Origin: Bradyrhizobium sp. Tv2a-2
GTDB taxonomy: Bacteria > Pseudomonadota > Alphaproteobacteria > Rhizobiales > Xanthobacteraceae
Length of the DNA stretch: 64,000 nucleotides
Direction of reading: 5' to 3'
Assembly: GCF_000472425.1 (NCBI RefSeq)
Contig: NZ_AXAI01000004.1
Span: forward strand, 1 to 64,000
The position numbers were made by a program, and so were the translations under genes. The notes under the pieces were generated by a model that was not told the DNA's origin, did not search any database, and saw only the letters and a program-made list of their open reading frames with translations. Of this stretch, positions 1-8,330 are shown piece after piece. Position 1 is the first letter of the stretch; every line of letters begins with the position of its first letter.

Positions 1-426
1 GATCTTGTGCTTGACCTCGTCGGTCTCGCCGACCTTCGGCTCGACGCCTTCGAGCATCGCGACTTCCCGCAAGGGAATGCCGAGCTTCTCATAGGTCTTG
101 AGGATCTCCGGATCGATCTCGTCGAGCGAGTTGACCTGCTTCTTCGGCTTCGGCGCCGCGTAATAATAGAGGTCCTGGTAGTCGATTTTGGGATAGTCGA
201 CACGCGCCCAGGTGGGTTCGGTCATAGTCAGCCAGCGGCGATACGCCTCCAGCCGCCACTGCAGCATCCATTCCGGCTCGTTCTTCTTGGCCGAGATAAA
301 ACGGACGATGTCCTCCGAAAGACCCTTCGGGGCCTTCTCGGATTCAATAATCGTCTCGAATCCATATCGATATTGGTCAACGTCGATCCGGCGCACCCGG
401 TCGACCGTCTCTTGTACGGCTGGCAT
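1..426 (-). CDS. sufB: Fe-S cluster assembly protein SufB (N-terminal part, cut by window edge)
   Basis: SufB is the cytosolic scaffold subunit of the SUF SufBCD complex, on which nascent Fe-S clusters are built. The reverse strand reads from an ATG at 426 (MPAVQETVDRVRRIDVDQYR) through about 142 residues and leaves the window still open. The segment carries the family's N-terminal features, including GLSEDIVRFISAKKNEPEWM followed by the WARVDYPKIDYQDLYYY stretch. The C-terminal beta-helix core is outside the window. The gene lies 97 nt downstream of, and in the same direction as, the cysteine desulfurase gene, which fits a suf operon; sufC, sufD and sufS would be expected beyond the left edge. 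Confidence 0.93.
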   Translation of the reverse strand, partial: MPAVQETVDRVRRIDVDQYRYGFETIIESEKAPKGLSEDIVRFISAKKNEPEWMLQWRLEAYRRWLTMTEPTWARVDYPKIDYQDLYYYAAPKPKKQVNSLDEIDPEILKTYEKLGIPLREVAMLEGVEPKVGETDEVKHKI

Positions 427-523
427 TCCATCCTCCGCTCGCGGTTTCAAGGACCGCGGTGGATAGTCCCTCTCGCGGAACTATTACGATGCTTTGGCGA
501 GGAAATCACCTGCTTAGAACCGT

Positions 524-1681
524 TCAAGCAGTGTTTCGTCGCTCACCTCTAAGTAAGGCACCTGAGAGCTTTCGCCAAGCCTCAAGGCAGCAATCAATGT
601 CTGCCTCGGACGTGGACCAGCCCAGACTGAGGCGCACTGCGCCCTGGGCCATTTGAGCAGCAAATCCCATGGCTTGGAGCACGTGCGAAGGCTGCACCTT
701 GCCTGAAGAGCAGGCAGAGCCTGAGGACACGGCGATGCCCTCCAGATCGAAGCCAATGACAGCCGTTTCGGCTTTCAGCCCCGGCGCGGTGAATAGCGTG
801 GTGTTGGGGAGCCGGGCAACCTCTTCCGAGAACAAGGTTAAACCCTCGCTTTGGCGAAGGCCCCGTTCAAGCCGGCTCCGTAACAGGCCTATGCGCGCAG
901 CTTCCGCATCCCTGGCCACAATTGCCGCCTCGACGGCAGCCCCAAAGCCCGCAATGCCCGCCACATTCTCGGTCCCCGCTCGCCGGCCCAGTTCCTGGCC
1001 GCCGCCACGCAAGAGCGGAACGAGAGCGCCCAGCCCTTCCGCCACGACCAAGGCACCGACGCCCTTGGGACCGCCGATCTTGTGTGCCGACAGTGTCGCA
1101 AGATCAGCGCCTATTGCACTGATATTAAATGGTATTTTTCCAAACGCCTGAATCGCATCGACGTGCAGCAGGCCGCCCGCTTCATGGACGATCCCGGCGG
1201 CCTCGCGAACCGGTTGAAGGGCGCCGGTCTCATTATTGGCCGCCATGATCGAGACCAGTGCCGGAGGGCCGGAGACAAGGTGGCGGCGCAGATCGTCGAG
1301 ATCGATCACCCCGGACTTCGTTACGGTGATCTTGCTGACCGCCCCGGGTGCAAACCGTCCCCCCGCAAGCACCGAGGCGTGCTCGATCGCCGAGATCAGA
1401 AGCCGCCCGACAGGCCCCCGGGCGCCGTTGCGCAGGCCGGGCGCCAGCGCAAGGGCATTGGCCTCGGTTCCGCTGGAGGTGAACACGACATTCCGCGGCA
1501 ACGCGCCCACCGCCGCCGCGGTGGCGGCCCGTGCGGCCTCGACCAACCGGCGCGCCTCCCGGCCCTCGGCGTGGACCGAGGATGGGTTGCCAGCCAAGTC
1601 CCACGCCGCCGCCATTGCCGCCCGGGCTTCGGGGCGCAGCGGAGTCGTTGCGTTCCAATCGAGATAGACGCGGGCAGTCAT
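524..1681 (-). CDS. Cysteine desulfurase (NifS/IscS-type, class V aminotransferase)
   Basis: This 385-residue enzyme takes sulfur from L-cysteine as a persulfide to feed Fe-S assembly by the neighbouring SufB. Visible signatures are SSGTEAN near residue 69, the His of EHAS at 101 that stacks on PLP, the HVDAIQ motif with Asp175, the PLP lysine in SAHKIGGPKG (Lys201) and the catalytic cysteine loop SSGSACSSGK (Cys324). The short-loop layout is that of the IscS/NifS group rather than SufS. The length is normal and the ATG at 1681 gives the canonical YLDWNATTP start. The gene precedes sufB on the same strand, so it is probably the first gene of the suf operon here. I give no symbol because iscS, nifS and sufS-like names are all used for this paralogue. 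Confidence 0.93.
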   Translation of the reverse strand: MTARVYLDWNATTPLRPEARAAMAAAWDLAGNPSSVHAEGREARRLVEAARAATAAAVGALPRNVVFTSSGTEANALALAPGLRNGARGPVGRLLISAIEHASVLAGGRFAPGAVSKITVTKSGVIDLDDLRRHLVSGPPALVSIMAANNETGALQPVREAAGIVHEAGGLLHVDAIQAFGKIPFNISAIGADLATLSAHKIGGPKGVGALVVAEGLGALVPLLRGGGQELGRRAGTENVAGIAGFGAAVEAAIVARDAEAARIGLLRSRLERGLRQSEGLTLFSEEVARLPNTTLFTAPGLKAETAVIGFDLEGIAVSSGSACSSGKVQPSHVLQAMGFAAQMAQGAVRLSLGWSTSEADIDCCLEAWRKLSGALLRGERRNTA

Positions 1682-2015
1682 GCGGTTGTATCATACCTCA
1701 AAATTGATCGCGGACACGCTGTGGAACTTCTGCCAGTTCGCGGGGACGAGATGCAATTGGTGATCTATCTCTTCTGCAGCAACCAGCAAAACGCCAGCGT
1801 CTCGAATGCATTGAGGGATGCTCAAGATGCTTGCTTTTTGCCCCTCGCTCCATGTTAGAAGGCACGCCTCCGGTTCGCAAAAGCGTCGTTCGCGCACTCG
1901 CTGTAGCGGCGCCCGATCACCACTTTTACTGCGGGGTTTCATCTGCGGAGGCCCAGATGAAGCAAGCACGAAGTCGGCTGATCTCTCACCAAAGGGTACC
2001 TTTAAGGGTTCACTG
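1682..2015. other. Intergenic stretch between divergent genes
   Basis: These 334 bases separate the minus-strand desulfurase from the plus-strand hydrolase. Open frames here have no recognisable protein and no good start signal, so I read it as the divergent promoter region. I saw no convincing Rrf2/IscR-type palindrome. Confidence 0.4.
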
Positions 2016-2663
2016 ATGCCTGAAGTCATATTCAACGGTCCGGCGGGCCGCCTCGAGGGCCGTTACCATCCGGCCAAACAGAAGAACGCGCCGATCGCGA
2101 TGATCCTGCATCCGCATCCGCAGTTTCATGGCACGATGAATCACCAGATCGTCTATCAGTGCTACTACGCCTTTGCGCATCGCGGCTTCTCGGTGCTGCG
2201 CTTCAATTTCCGCGGCGTCGGGCGCAGCCAGGGCTCGTTCGACCATGGCACCGGCGAGCTGTCGGACGCGGCTTCTGCGCTGGATTGGGCGCAGACCATC
2301 AATCCCGAGGCGCGCGCCTGCTGGGTCGCCGGCTTCTCCTTCGGCGCCTGGATCGGCATGCAGCTCCTGATGCGACGGCCCGAGGTCGAGGGTTTCATCT
2401 CGATCGCGCCGCCCGCCAACCTCTATGATTTTTCCTTCCTTGCGCCCTGCCCGTCCTCCGGATTGATCGTGCATGGCGAAAAGGACGCGGTGGTGCCGCC
2501 GAAGGACGTCAACACGCTGGTCGAGAAGCTGAAGACGCAGAAGGGCATCGTGATCGACCAGCAGGTCATCACCGGCGCCAACCATTTCTTCGACGGCAAG
2601 CTCGAGCCGCTGATGGAGACCATCACCGCCTATCTCGACATGCGGCTCGCCAACGTGCGCTAG
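2016..2663 (+). CDS. Alpha/beta hydrolase (dienelactone hydrolase/serine hydrolase-like)
   Basis: This 215-residue cytosolic hydrolase of the small alpha/beta family is often found next to cysteine desulfurase in Bradyrhizobium. The nucleophile elbow is GFSFG (Ser108), the acid is in HGEKDAVVPP and the histidine in GANHFF. An HPHPQFHGTMNH segment near residues 32-43 supplies the oxyanion region. I chose the ATG at 2016 because homologues start with MPEVIFNGPAG; a frame open back to 1818 adds 66 residues without family similarity. The substrate is unknown. The neighbouring suf genes do not by themselves imply a role in Fe-S chemistry. Confidence 0.85.
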   Translation: MPEVIFNGPAGRLEGRYHPAKQKNAPIAMILHPHPQFHGTMNHQIVYQCYYAFAHRGFSVLRFNFRGVGRSQGSFDHGTGELSDAASALDWAQTINPEARACWVAGFSFGAWIGMQLLMRRPEVEGFISIAPPANLYDFSFLAPCPSSGLIVHGEKDAVVPPKDVNTLVEKLKTQKGIVIDQQVITGANHFFDGKLEPLMETITAYLDMRLANVR

Positions 2664-2678
2664 CCGAGCGAATCCGCG

Positions 2679-3197
2679 GTGGGTGCGTTCGTCGCTCTGC
2701 TGCGTGCCGTCAATGTCGGCGGCACGGGCAAGCTGCCGATGAGCGAGCTCAAGGTGATCTGCGAGGAACTCGGCTTCTCGGCCGTGCGCACCTACATCGC
2801 CAGCGGCAACGTGGTGTTCGATAGCCGCAAGTCGGAGGCGGCGATCAAGGCCGCGCTCGAGAAGCGGCTCGAGGCCCATGCCGGCAAGCCGGTCGGCGTC
2901 ATCATACGCAGTGCGGCCGAGATGGCGGAAGTCGCGGCGAGGAATCCTTTTCCCAAGGCAAAGCCGAATTTCACCGTCGCCATCTTCCTCGACCGCGCGC
3001 CGCCGGCCGACACACTTGCAGGTGTCCGCGCCAGGCTGGACGAGGAGATCAGGCTTGGGCGGCGCGAGATCTATGTGCACTACCCCTCAGGTATTGGGAA
3101 ATCCAAGCTCGCCATTGCGGCGGCCAAATTGGGCACCGCACGCAACATGAACACCGTGGCAACGCTCGCGGAAATGGCAGCCGATAACGGCAGCTAG
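2679..3197 (+). CDS. DUF1697 family protein
   Basis: A 172-residue protein of the DUF1697 family (YdhG/YhaV-like fold), function unknown. The family hallmarks are the opening FVALLRAVNVGGTGKLPM, the YIASGNVVF strand near residue 40 and a C-terminal K-ATARNMNT-like segment (here LGTARNMNTVATL). The start is a GTG 15 nt after the hydrolase stop, so the two genes are probably co-transcribed. Its stop codon overlaps the stop of the convergent glutathione transferase gene within a palindromic CTAG. Confidence 0.85.
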   Translation: MGAFVALLRAVNVGGTGKLPMSELKVICEELGFSAVRTYIASGNVVFDSRKSEAAIKAALEKRLEAHAGKPVGVIIRSAAEMAEVAARNPFPKAKPNFTVAIFLDRAPPADTLAGVRARLDEEIRLGRREIYVHYPSGIGKSKLAIAAAKLGTARNMNTVATLAEMAADNGS

Positions 3198-3865
3198 GCC
3201 GTCGCCCGCATCACGAGCCGCGAAAGGAAAGAGTTGCGCCGGATCAGAAAATCGTGGAGCAGTGCCGGATAGTCGGGGCTGACGGCCGACCTCACCGAGG
3301 GCCGCGCCGCGAGCGAGGCGCGCCAGCGCGAGAGCTTCGGCTTGTCGGCGAGAATGCCGAAATCGCTGATGGCATCGAACACATCGAAGTAGCGGAACAC
3401 CGGGCCGAACGCGGCGTCGACGAGCGAGAATTGTTCTCCATCGAACCAGGGCGCCGCGGATACACGCGCTTCCAGCCGCGCGAATTTCCGCCCGAGCTGC
3501 GACGCCTTCGCCTTGAAGGCGGCCTCGTCCGGCGCGGTATAGAACCCCGCAATGTCGCTGAGCACAGCCGAGCCGAACTCGATCCAGGCGCGATGCTCGG
3601 CACGCACAAGCGGATCGGCCGGATGCAGCGCATTCGCCTGGGTCTCCTCCAGATATTCGAGGATCACAGCGGATTCGAAGATTGCGTGCTCCCCGACCAG
3701 GAGTACCGGCGTCTTGCCCAGCGGCGATATCTTGAGAAACCAGTCCGGCTTGTCGGCGAGATCGATGTCGATCCGCTCGAACGCGACGCCCTTCTCGGTG
3801 AGCGCGATCACCGCGCGTTGCACATAAGGACAGAGCCTGTGGCTGATCAGCTTGAGCCCGGACAT
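3194..3865 (-). CDS. Glutathione S-transferase family protein
   Basis: A 223-residue cytosolic GST. The N-terminal thioredoxin-like domain begins LISHRLCPYVQRA, with Cys-Pro-Tyr at the active-site position, then carries the cis-Pro segment GKTPVLL and the glutathione-binding ESAVILEYLEE near residue 65. An all-alpha C-terminal domain follows, with the typical YFDVFDAISDFGIL helix. The CPY motif resembles omega/lambda-type or beta-type enzymes that act as thiol transferases. The gene is convergent with DUF1697. Two near-identical ATGCAAYTGCAT palindromes lie 20-51 nt upstream of its start, so regulation by a dimeric repressor is likely. Confidence 0.88.
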   Translation of the reverse strand: MSGLKLISHRLCPYVQRAVIALTEKGVAFERIDIDLADKPDWFLKISPLGKTPVLLVGEHAIFESAVILEYLEETQANALHPADPLVRAEHRAWIEFGSAVLSDIAGFYTAPDEAAFKAKASQLGRKFARLEARVSAAPWFDGEQFSLVDAAFGPVFRYFDVFDAISDFGILADKPKLSRWRASLAARPSVRSAVSPDYPALLHDFLIRRNSFLSRLVMRATA

Positions 3866-3884
3866 CGGTCAACCTCGCACGTCC

Positions 3885-3916
3885 ATGCAATTGCATCAAG
3901 TTAAATGCAACTGCAT
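3885..3916. promoter_or_regulatory. Tandem ATGCAAYTGCAT operator sites upstream of the GST gene
   Basis: Positions 3885-3896 read ATGCAATTGCAT, a perfect 12-bp palindrome. Positions 3905-3916 read ATGCAACTGCAT, the same with one change. Their starts are exactly 20 bp apart, about two helical turns. They lie just upstream of the GST start (3865, minus strand) and just beyond the anmK stop. The arrangement suits cooperative binding by a MarR- or TetR-type dimer; the regulator is not encoded next to them. Confidence 0.6.
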
Positions 3917-3923
3917 GAATCTG

Positions 3924-5027
3924 TCAAGGCCGCGCAATCACCCCGCCCGTCATCGGCATCGGCACGCCGGTCGTCGCAGGATAGCTCAGCGGCAGGCCCT
4001 TCAGGCCGCGCGCCGCGAGGAAACCGAAGGCCTGGGCCTCGATGGCGTCGGCCGACCAGCCGAACGCGTCAGCCGCTTCCACGGTTGCCGGCGAAAGCTT
4101 CTCCCGGAGCATCCGCATCATGGTGAGGTTGCGGGCGCCGCCGCCGGAAACGATCCAGCTCTTCGGCACCTTCGGCAACAGTGGCACGATCTTGGCGATC
4201 GCAGCGGCGGTGAGCGCCGTCAGCGTCGCAGCACCATCGGCGGGCGTCATGTCGCCCAGATCGACATGGGCGAAATCGTTACGGTCGAGCGATTTGGGCG
4301 GCGGCTTCAAGAAGAAGGGATGGGTCAGCGTGCGCACGACCCGGGCGACGTTCACCCGGCCCTGCGCGGCAAAGCGGCCATCGCAATCGAACGGCTGGCC
4401 GATGGTGCGGTAAACATGGTCGTCCAGCAGCGCATTACCGGGACCGGTGTCGCAGGCAATCAGCGTGTCGTTGCCATCGATATAGGTGATGTTGGAGACG
4501 CCGCCGATATTAACCACAACGATCGGCCCCTCGCGCTCCAGGGACTGAGCCAGGGCACGGTGGTAGACCGGCACGAAGGGCGCGCCCTGCCCGCCGGCGG
4601 CGACGTCGGCGGCGCGGAAATCATGCATCACCGGGATATGGATGGTCTTGGCTAGCGCGGCCGCGTCCCCGATCTGCACCGTCAGCTTCCGCTCGGGGCG
4701 GTGCAGCACGGTCTGGCCGTGGAAACCGACAATATCGATGTCCTCGCTGGTGAGATGGTTCTGGGCGGTGAAGGCCTTGACCGCCTCCGCATGCGCCTGC
4801 GTCACAACCCGCTCGGCCTCTGCCAGCACGCCCGGCCTGGCATCCCGCTGCGGCAAATTGACCGCCGCGGCCAGCGCCTCGCGCAACAGACGCCGTTCGG
4901 GCTCGCTATAGGGCCGGTAGCCGGAGGGCCCGAGCGACTGGACCCGCCTGCCATCGGTTTCGATCAAGGCGACGTCCACCCCGTCCAGCGAGGTGCCGCT
5001 CATCAAGCCAATTGCCGTCAACATCAT
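3924..5027 (-). CDS. anmK: Anhydro-N-acetylmuramic acid kinase
   Basis: AnmK converts 1,6-anhydro-MurNAc from cell-wall turnover to MurNAc-6-phosphate with ATP. The 367-residue product starts MMLTAIGLMSGTSLDGVDVA, the diagnostic N-terminal phosphate-binding segment. It also has VGFHGQT, the DFRAADVAAGGQGAP motif with its catalytic region, INIGG-like VVNIGGVSNITY, DTGPGN and the C-terminal VSGGGARN. The start is one of two adjacent ATGs (5027 or 5024); the frame stays open further upstream, but those 37 residues are Arg/Cys-rich and unlike the family. It is transcribed divergently from tyrS, a neighbourhood often seen in alphaproteobacteria. Confidence 0.94.
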   Translation of the reverse strand: MMLTAIGLMSGTSLDGVDVALIETDGRRVQSLGPSGYRPYSEPERRLLREALAAAVNLPQRDARPGVLAEAERVVTQAHAEAVKAFTAQNHLTSEDIDIVGFHGQTVLHRPERKLTVQIGDAAALAKTIHIPVMHDFRAADVAAGGQGAPFVPVYHRALAQSLEREGPIVVVNIGGVSNITYIDGNDTLIACDTGPGNALLDDHVYRTIGQPFDCDGRFAAQGRVNVARVVRTLTHPFFLKPPPKSLDRNDFAHVDLGDMTPADGAATLTALTAAAIAKIVPLLPKVPKSWIVSGGGARNLTMMRMLREKLSPATVEAADAFGWSADAIEAQAFGFLAARGLKGLPLSYPATTGVPMPMTGGVIARP

Positions 5028-5203
5028 CGCGCAGCGAGCCTTACGAGTCCTACCCCGGACGCCCTGCCTGTGCCGCCCTGCTTGTGCCAGAGCAGCACAT
5101 CTTATAATGCCACAGCGCCCGCAGCCGCGGCAGCCCACGTAACCGGGTTCCCGCGAATTTGCTGCAAATACCGTAAAACAAGAATGATCAGGCTCCCAGA
5201 CAG

Positions 5204-6457
5204 ATGAGTGCCTTTAAATCTGATTTTCTGAATGTGCTGCAAGAGCGCGGCTTCATTCATCAATGCTCCGACTCCGAGGGCCTGGATGCGCTGGCCGCCA
5301 AGGGCGAGGCCACGGCCTATGTCGGCTATGATTGCACGGCCCCGTCGCTGCATATCGGCAATTACCTGACCATGATGATGCTGCACTGGCTGCAGCAGAC
5401 CGGCAACAAGCCGATCACCCTGATGGGCGGCGGTACCACAATGGTCGGCGACCCCTCGGGCAAGGATGAGACCCGGGCAATCCGCACCGTGGCCGAGATC
5501 GAAGCCAACAAGGCCAGCATCCGCGGCGTGTTTGCCAAGGTGCTGCATTATGGTTCCGGCGCGACCGATGCGCTCATGCTCGACAATGCGGAATGGCTGA
5601 CCAAGCTGAACTGGATCGAGATGCTGCGCGACGTCGGCCGGCACTTCTCGGTCAACCGCATGCTGACCATGGACTCCGTGCGCCTACGTCTGGAACGCGA
5701 GCACGAGATGAGCTTCATCGAGTTCAACTACATGGTCTGCCAGGCCTATGACTTCGTGCAGCTCTCCGAGCGCGTCGGCTGCCGGCTGCAGATGGGCGGC
5801 TCCGACCAGTGGGGCAACATCATCATGGGCGTCGATCTCGGCCGCCGCATGGGCACGCCGCAACTGTACGCGCTGACCACGCCGCTGCTCACCACCGCCT
5901 CTGGTGCCAAGATGGGCAAGACCGCGCAAGGCGCGGTGTGGCTCAACGCCGACCAGTTCAGCCCCTACGATTTCTGGCAGTACTGGCGCAACGTCGAGGA
6001 CGCCGACGTCGTGCGCTTCCTCAAACTGTTCACGACGCTGCCGATGGAGGAGATCGGCAGGCTTGCGAAATTGCAGGGCGCGGAGATCAACGAGGCCAAG
6101 AAAGCGCTCGCGGATGCCGCAACCACCCTGCTCCACGGCGCGCACGCCGCGCGCCAGGCTGCGGAGACCGCGCGGCAGACATTCGAGGAAGGCGCGATCG
6201 CGGAGAACCTTCCGACCGTGGAAATTCCGCAGAACGAGTTGCAGGCTGGTTACGGCGTGCTGGGAGCGTTTGTGAAAGCGGGCCTGGTCGCCTCCAACGG
6301 CGAGGCGCGGCGGCAGATCAAGGGCGGCGGCCTGCGAGTCAACGACATGCCTGTCACCGACGAGCGCATGGCGCTGACGGAAGCGAATCTCACGCCCGAG
6401 GGTGTGATCAAGCTGTCGATGGGCAAGAAGCGTCACGTCCTGCTCAAGCCTGCATAG
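5204..6457 (+). CDS. tyrS: Tyrosyl-tRNA synthetase
   Basis: A 417-residue class I aminoacyl-tRNA synthetase charging tRNA-Tyr. The Rossmann catalytic domain has the HIGH-equivalent PSLHIGNYL near residue 48, the tyrosine-binding YMVCQAYDF and [11 protein letters not shown] segments and the KMSKS-equivalent GAKMGKT near residue 235. The C-terminal S4-type RNA-binding domain ([16 protein letters not shown]) is present. The length is typical. The start is ATG at 5204. A TATAAT at 5103-5108 could be part of its promoter, but I could not match a clear -35. Confidence 0.97.
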   Translation: MSAFKSDFLNVLQERGFIHQCSDSEGLDALAAKGEATAYVGYDCTAPSLHIGNYLTMMMLHWLQQTGNKPITLMGGGTTMVGDPSGKDETRAIRTVAEIEANKASIRGVFAKVLHYGSGATDALMLDNAEWLTKLNWIEMLRDVGRHFSVNRMLTMDSVRLRLEREHEMSFIEFNYMVCQAYDFVQLSERVGCRLQMGGSDQWGNIIMGVDLGRRMGTPQLYALTTPLLTTASGAKMGKTAQGAVWLNADQFSPYDFWQYWRNVEDADVVRFLKLFTTLPMEEIGRLAKLQGAEINEAKKALADAATTLLHGAHAARQAAETARQTFEEGAIAENLPTVEIPQNELQAGYGVLGAFVKAGLVASNGEARRQIKGGGLRVNDMPVTDERMALTEANLTPEGVIKLSMGKKRHVLLKPA

Positions 6458-6512
6458 GCCTATTCGTTTTCGCCCCTTGCTCGGCGCACGCGAAGCGGGC
6501 TCCCTGTCGGCG

Positions 6513-7760
6513 ATGGATCAGAACACGCCGCAGGAGGAACTTGTGACGGCGCCGGCCAGGCCGGCGCGCGTGGCGCTGGTCGTGCTCGCCCTATGCTTTG
6601 CGCTCTCGGTGCTGGGGCGCGGGCTCGGCGAAAGCTTTACGGTGTTCCTCAAACCCATTTCGGAAAACTTTGGCTGGGACCGCGCCGAAGTCGTATCGGT
6701 TTATTCGCTCTGCGCGCTGGCCGGCGGCTTGTCCGCGCCCCTGATCGGACGTCTGTTCGACATCTCCGGGCCACGCTCGGTCTATACCCTCGGGCTGCTC
6801 CTGCTCGGCGGTTCGTTCCTGTTCGCCAGCCTTGCCCACCATCTCTGGCAATTCCAGCTCAGTATCGGCCTCGCCGTCGGCGTCGGCATCGCCTTCATCG
6901 GCAATGTGCCGAATTCGATCCTGCTCGGCCGCTGGTTCGGCCCGAAGCTGCCCACCGCCATGGCCGTGGTCTATTCAGCGACCGGCGCGGGCGTCCTGAT
7001 CCTATTGCCGCTGTCGCAAATCCTGATCGACCGCATCGGCTGGCGCGGTGCCTATCAATCCTTCGGCACGCTAGCGCTGGTGCTGCTCGTTCCGCTGTTG
7101 CTGCTGCCGTGGCGGCTGTTTGCGGGCGGCTCACCGCATGTGGTGAAAAAAGCCGCCGAGAGTTTCGAGGGCGAAGGCTGGACCTTGGCGAGCGCGATGC
7201 GCCACCACGCCTTCTGGGCGCTGTTTGCGACCTTCTTCTTCACCGCCATCGGCATGTACGCAATCTCCCCGCAGGTCGTCGCCTATCTGATCGAGGCTGG
7301 CTTCCCGCCATTGCAGGCCGCGACCGCCTGGGGCTTCTCCGGCGTCGTGCTGTTGTTCGGCATGCTCGGCGTCTCCTCGCTCGACGGGCTGATCGGACGA
7401 AGGCCTTCGGTGCTGTTCTCTTATGCGCTCTCCATCATCGGCATCGTCATGCTGTGGGCCCTGCAATGGTACCCGAACTTCTGGCTGCTGACCGGCTTTG
7501 TCGTCTGCTTCGGCAGCATGATCGGCTCGCGTGGCCCGCTCCTGTCGGCGACCGCGATGAAGCTGTTCCGGGGCAATCGCATCGGCACCATCTATGGCAG
7601 CATTTCCATCGGCAGCGGGCTCGGGTCTGCGATCGGCTCATGGAGCGGCGGCCTGATCCACGATCTCACGCACAGCTACAATCCGCTGCTCGCCTTTGCG
7701 CTGATTGCCGTCGTACTCGGAATGATTCCGTTCCTGGTCGTGCCGGCGCTGAGGCATTGA
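6513..7760 (+). CDS. MFS transporter
   Basis: A 415-residue inner-membrane major facilitator permease with about twelve hydrophobic segments. It has the loop 2-3 type signature GLSAPLIGRLFDISGPR near residues 75-90, a proton-coupled MFS hallmark, and a central cytoplasmic loop (SFEGEGWTLASAMRH). It resembles monocarboxylate/oxalate-type MFS members, but the substrate cannot be told from sequence. I prefer the ATG at 6513; an upstream in-frame TTG at 6477 is less likely. It follows tyrS by about 55 nt on the same strand and may be read through from it. Confidence 0.88.
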   Translation: MDQNTPQEELVTAPARPARVALVVLALCFALSVLGRGLGESFTVFLKPISENFGWDRAEVVSVYSLCALAGGLSAPLIGRLFDISGPRSVYTLGLLLLGGSFLFASLAHHLWQFQLSIGLAVGVGIAFIGNVPNSILLGRWFGPKLPTAMAVVYSATGAGVLILLPLSQILIDRIGWRGAYQSFGTLALVLLVPLLLLPWRLFAGGSPHVVKKAAESFEGEGWTLASAMRHHAFWALFATFFFTAIGMYAISPQVVAYLIEAGFPPLQAATAWGFSGVVLLFGMLGVSSLDGLIGRRPSVLFSYALSIIGIVMLWALQWYPNFWLLTGFVVCFGSMIGSRGPLLSATAMKLFRGNRIGTIYGSISIGSGLGSAIGSWSGGLIHDLTHSYNPLLAFALIAVVLGMIPFLVVPALRH

Positions 7761-7832
7761 TGGGAGCGCCAGCCACCGCATCCGCCGCCAAGGCCTTGAC
7801 CCGACGGGATCACGCCGGGCCGCCGTCGCAAA

Positions 7833-8330
7833 TTATTTCGTTGTCGCCACCTGTTCATCGGACCATTTCTGGAGTGCAGACGGCTCAGCAGCTCCCTCGA
7901 TCGTCGTAACGTCTCCGTTGCCGGAAATCAGGATCGTGCGGGGGATGTCGCCCTGCCAGACGGGATCGATTTCGTATCGAAGTCGCTCGGCGAAGCCGTC
8001 GCTGAACATCCAATTCTCAGCGGCGGAAAGGCCGGCTTCCCGCAACATCGACAAGGCCGCGCTGTCCGAATTCGGAACCAGGTCCGCGTCGACCGTCACG
8101 ATGTCCACGGCTGGATGTTGTTTCATGAACTCGCCGAGCTGAGGCAGTTCGACCTTGCACGGCCCGCACGTCACGCCCCAAAAATGCACCAGTGTCGGAC
8201 GCCCCGCGTGCGAATGCAAAAGTTGCTGCCAGCTTCCGCGTTCGAACAGCCTGAGCTTCGATCCATCCGACGCCGACAGTGCGGGCAGACCTGCCAGCAA
8301 TGCTATGCTGGCGAATATCATGCGCTTCAT
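7833..8330 (-). CDS. TlpA-like thioredoxin-fold protein (periplasmic)
   Basis: A 165-residue protein with an N-terminal signal peptide (RMIFASIALLAGLPALSA) and a thioredoxin fold. The active site is FWGVTCGPCKVELPQL with Cys55 and Cys58, and the cis-Pro is in DIPRTILI. It should act as a periplasmic thiol reductant or isomerase. The ATG at 8330 overlaps the stop of the upstream propeller gene by 4 nt (ATGA), so it is translationally coupled and belongs to the DUF2946-TonB receptor operon. Its likely job is to keep the cysteines of that system, possibly the CECC cluster of its neighbour, reduced for metal transfer; this is inference. Confidence 0.87.
   Translation of the reverse strand: MKRMIFASIALLAGLPALSASDGSKLRLFERGSWQQLLHSHAGRPTLVHFWGVTCGPCKVELPQLGEFMKQHPAVDIVTVDADLVPNSDSAALSMLREAGLSAAENWMFSDGFAERLRYEIDPVWQGDIPRTILISGNGDVTTIEGAAEPSALQKWSDEQVATTK

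Noticed and set aside
5103..5108. TATAAT as the tyrS promoter -10
   Set aside because: No matching -35 at 16-18 bp was found, so it was left out of the feature list and only mentioned under tyrS.
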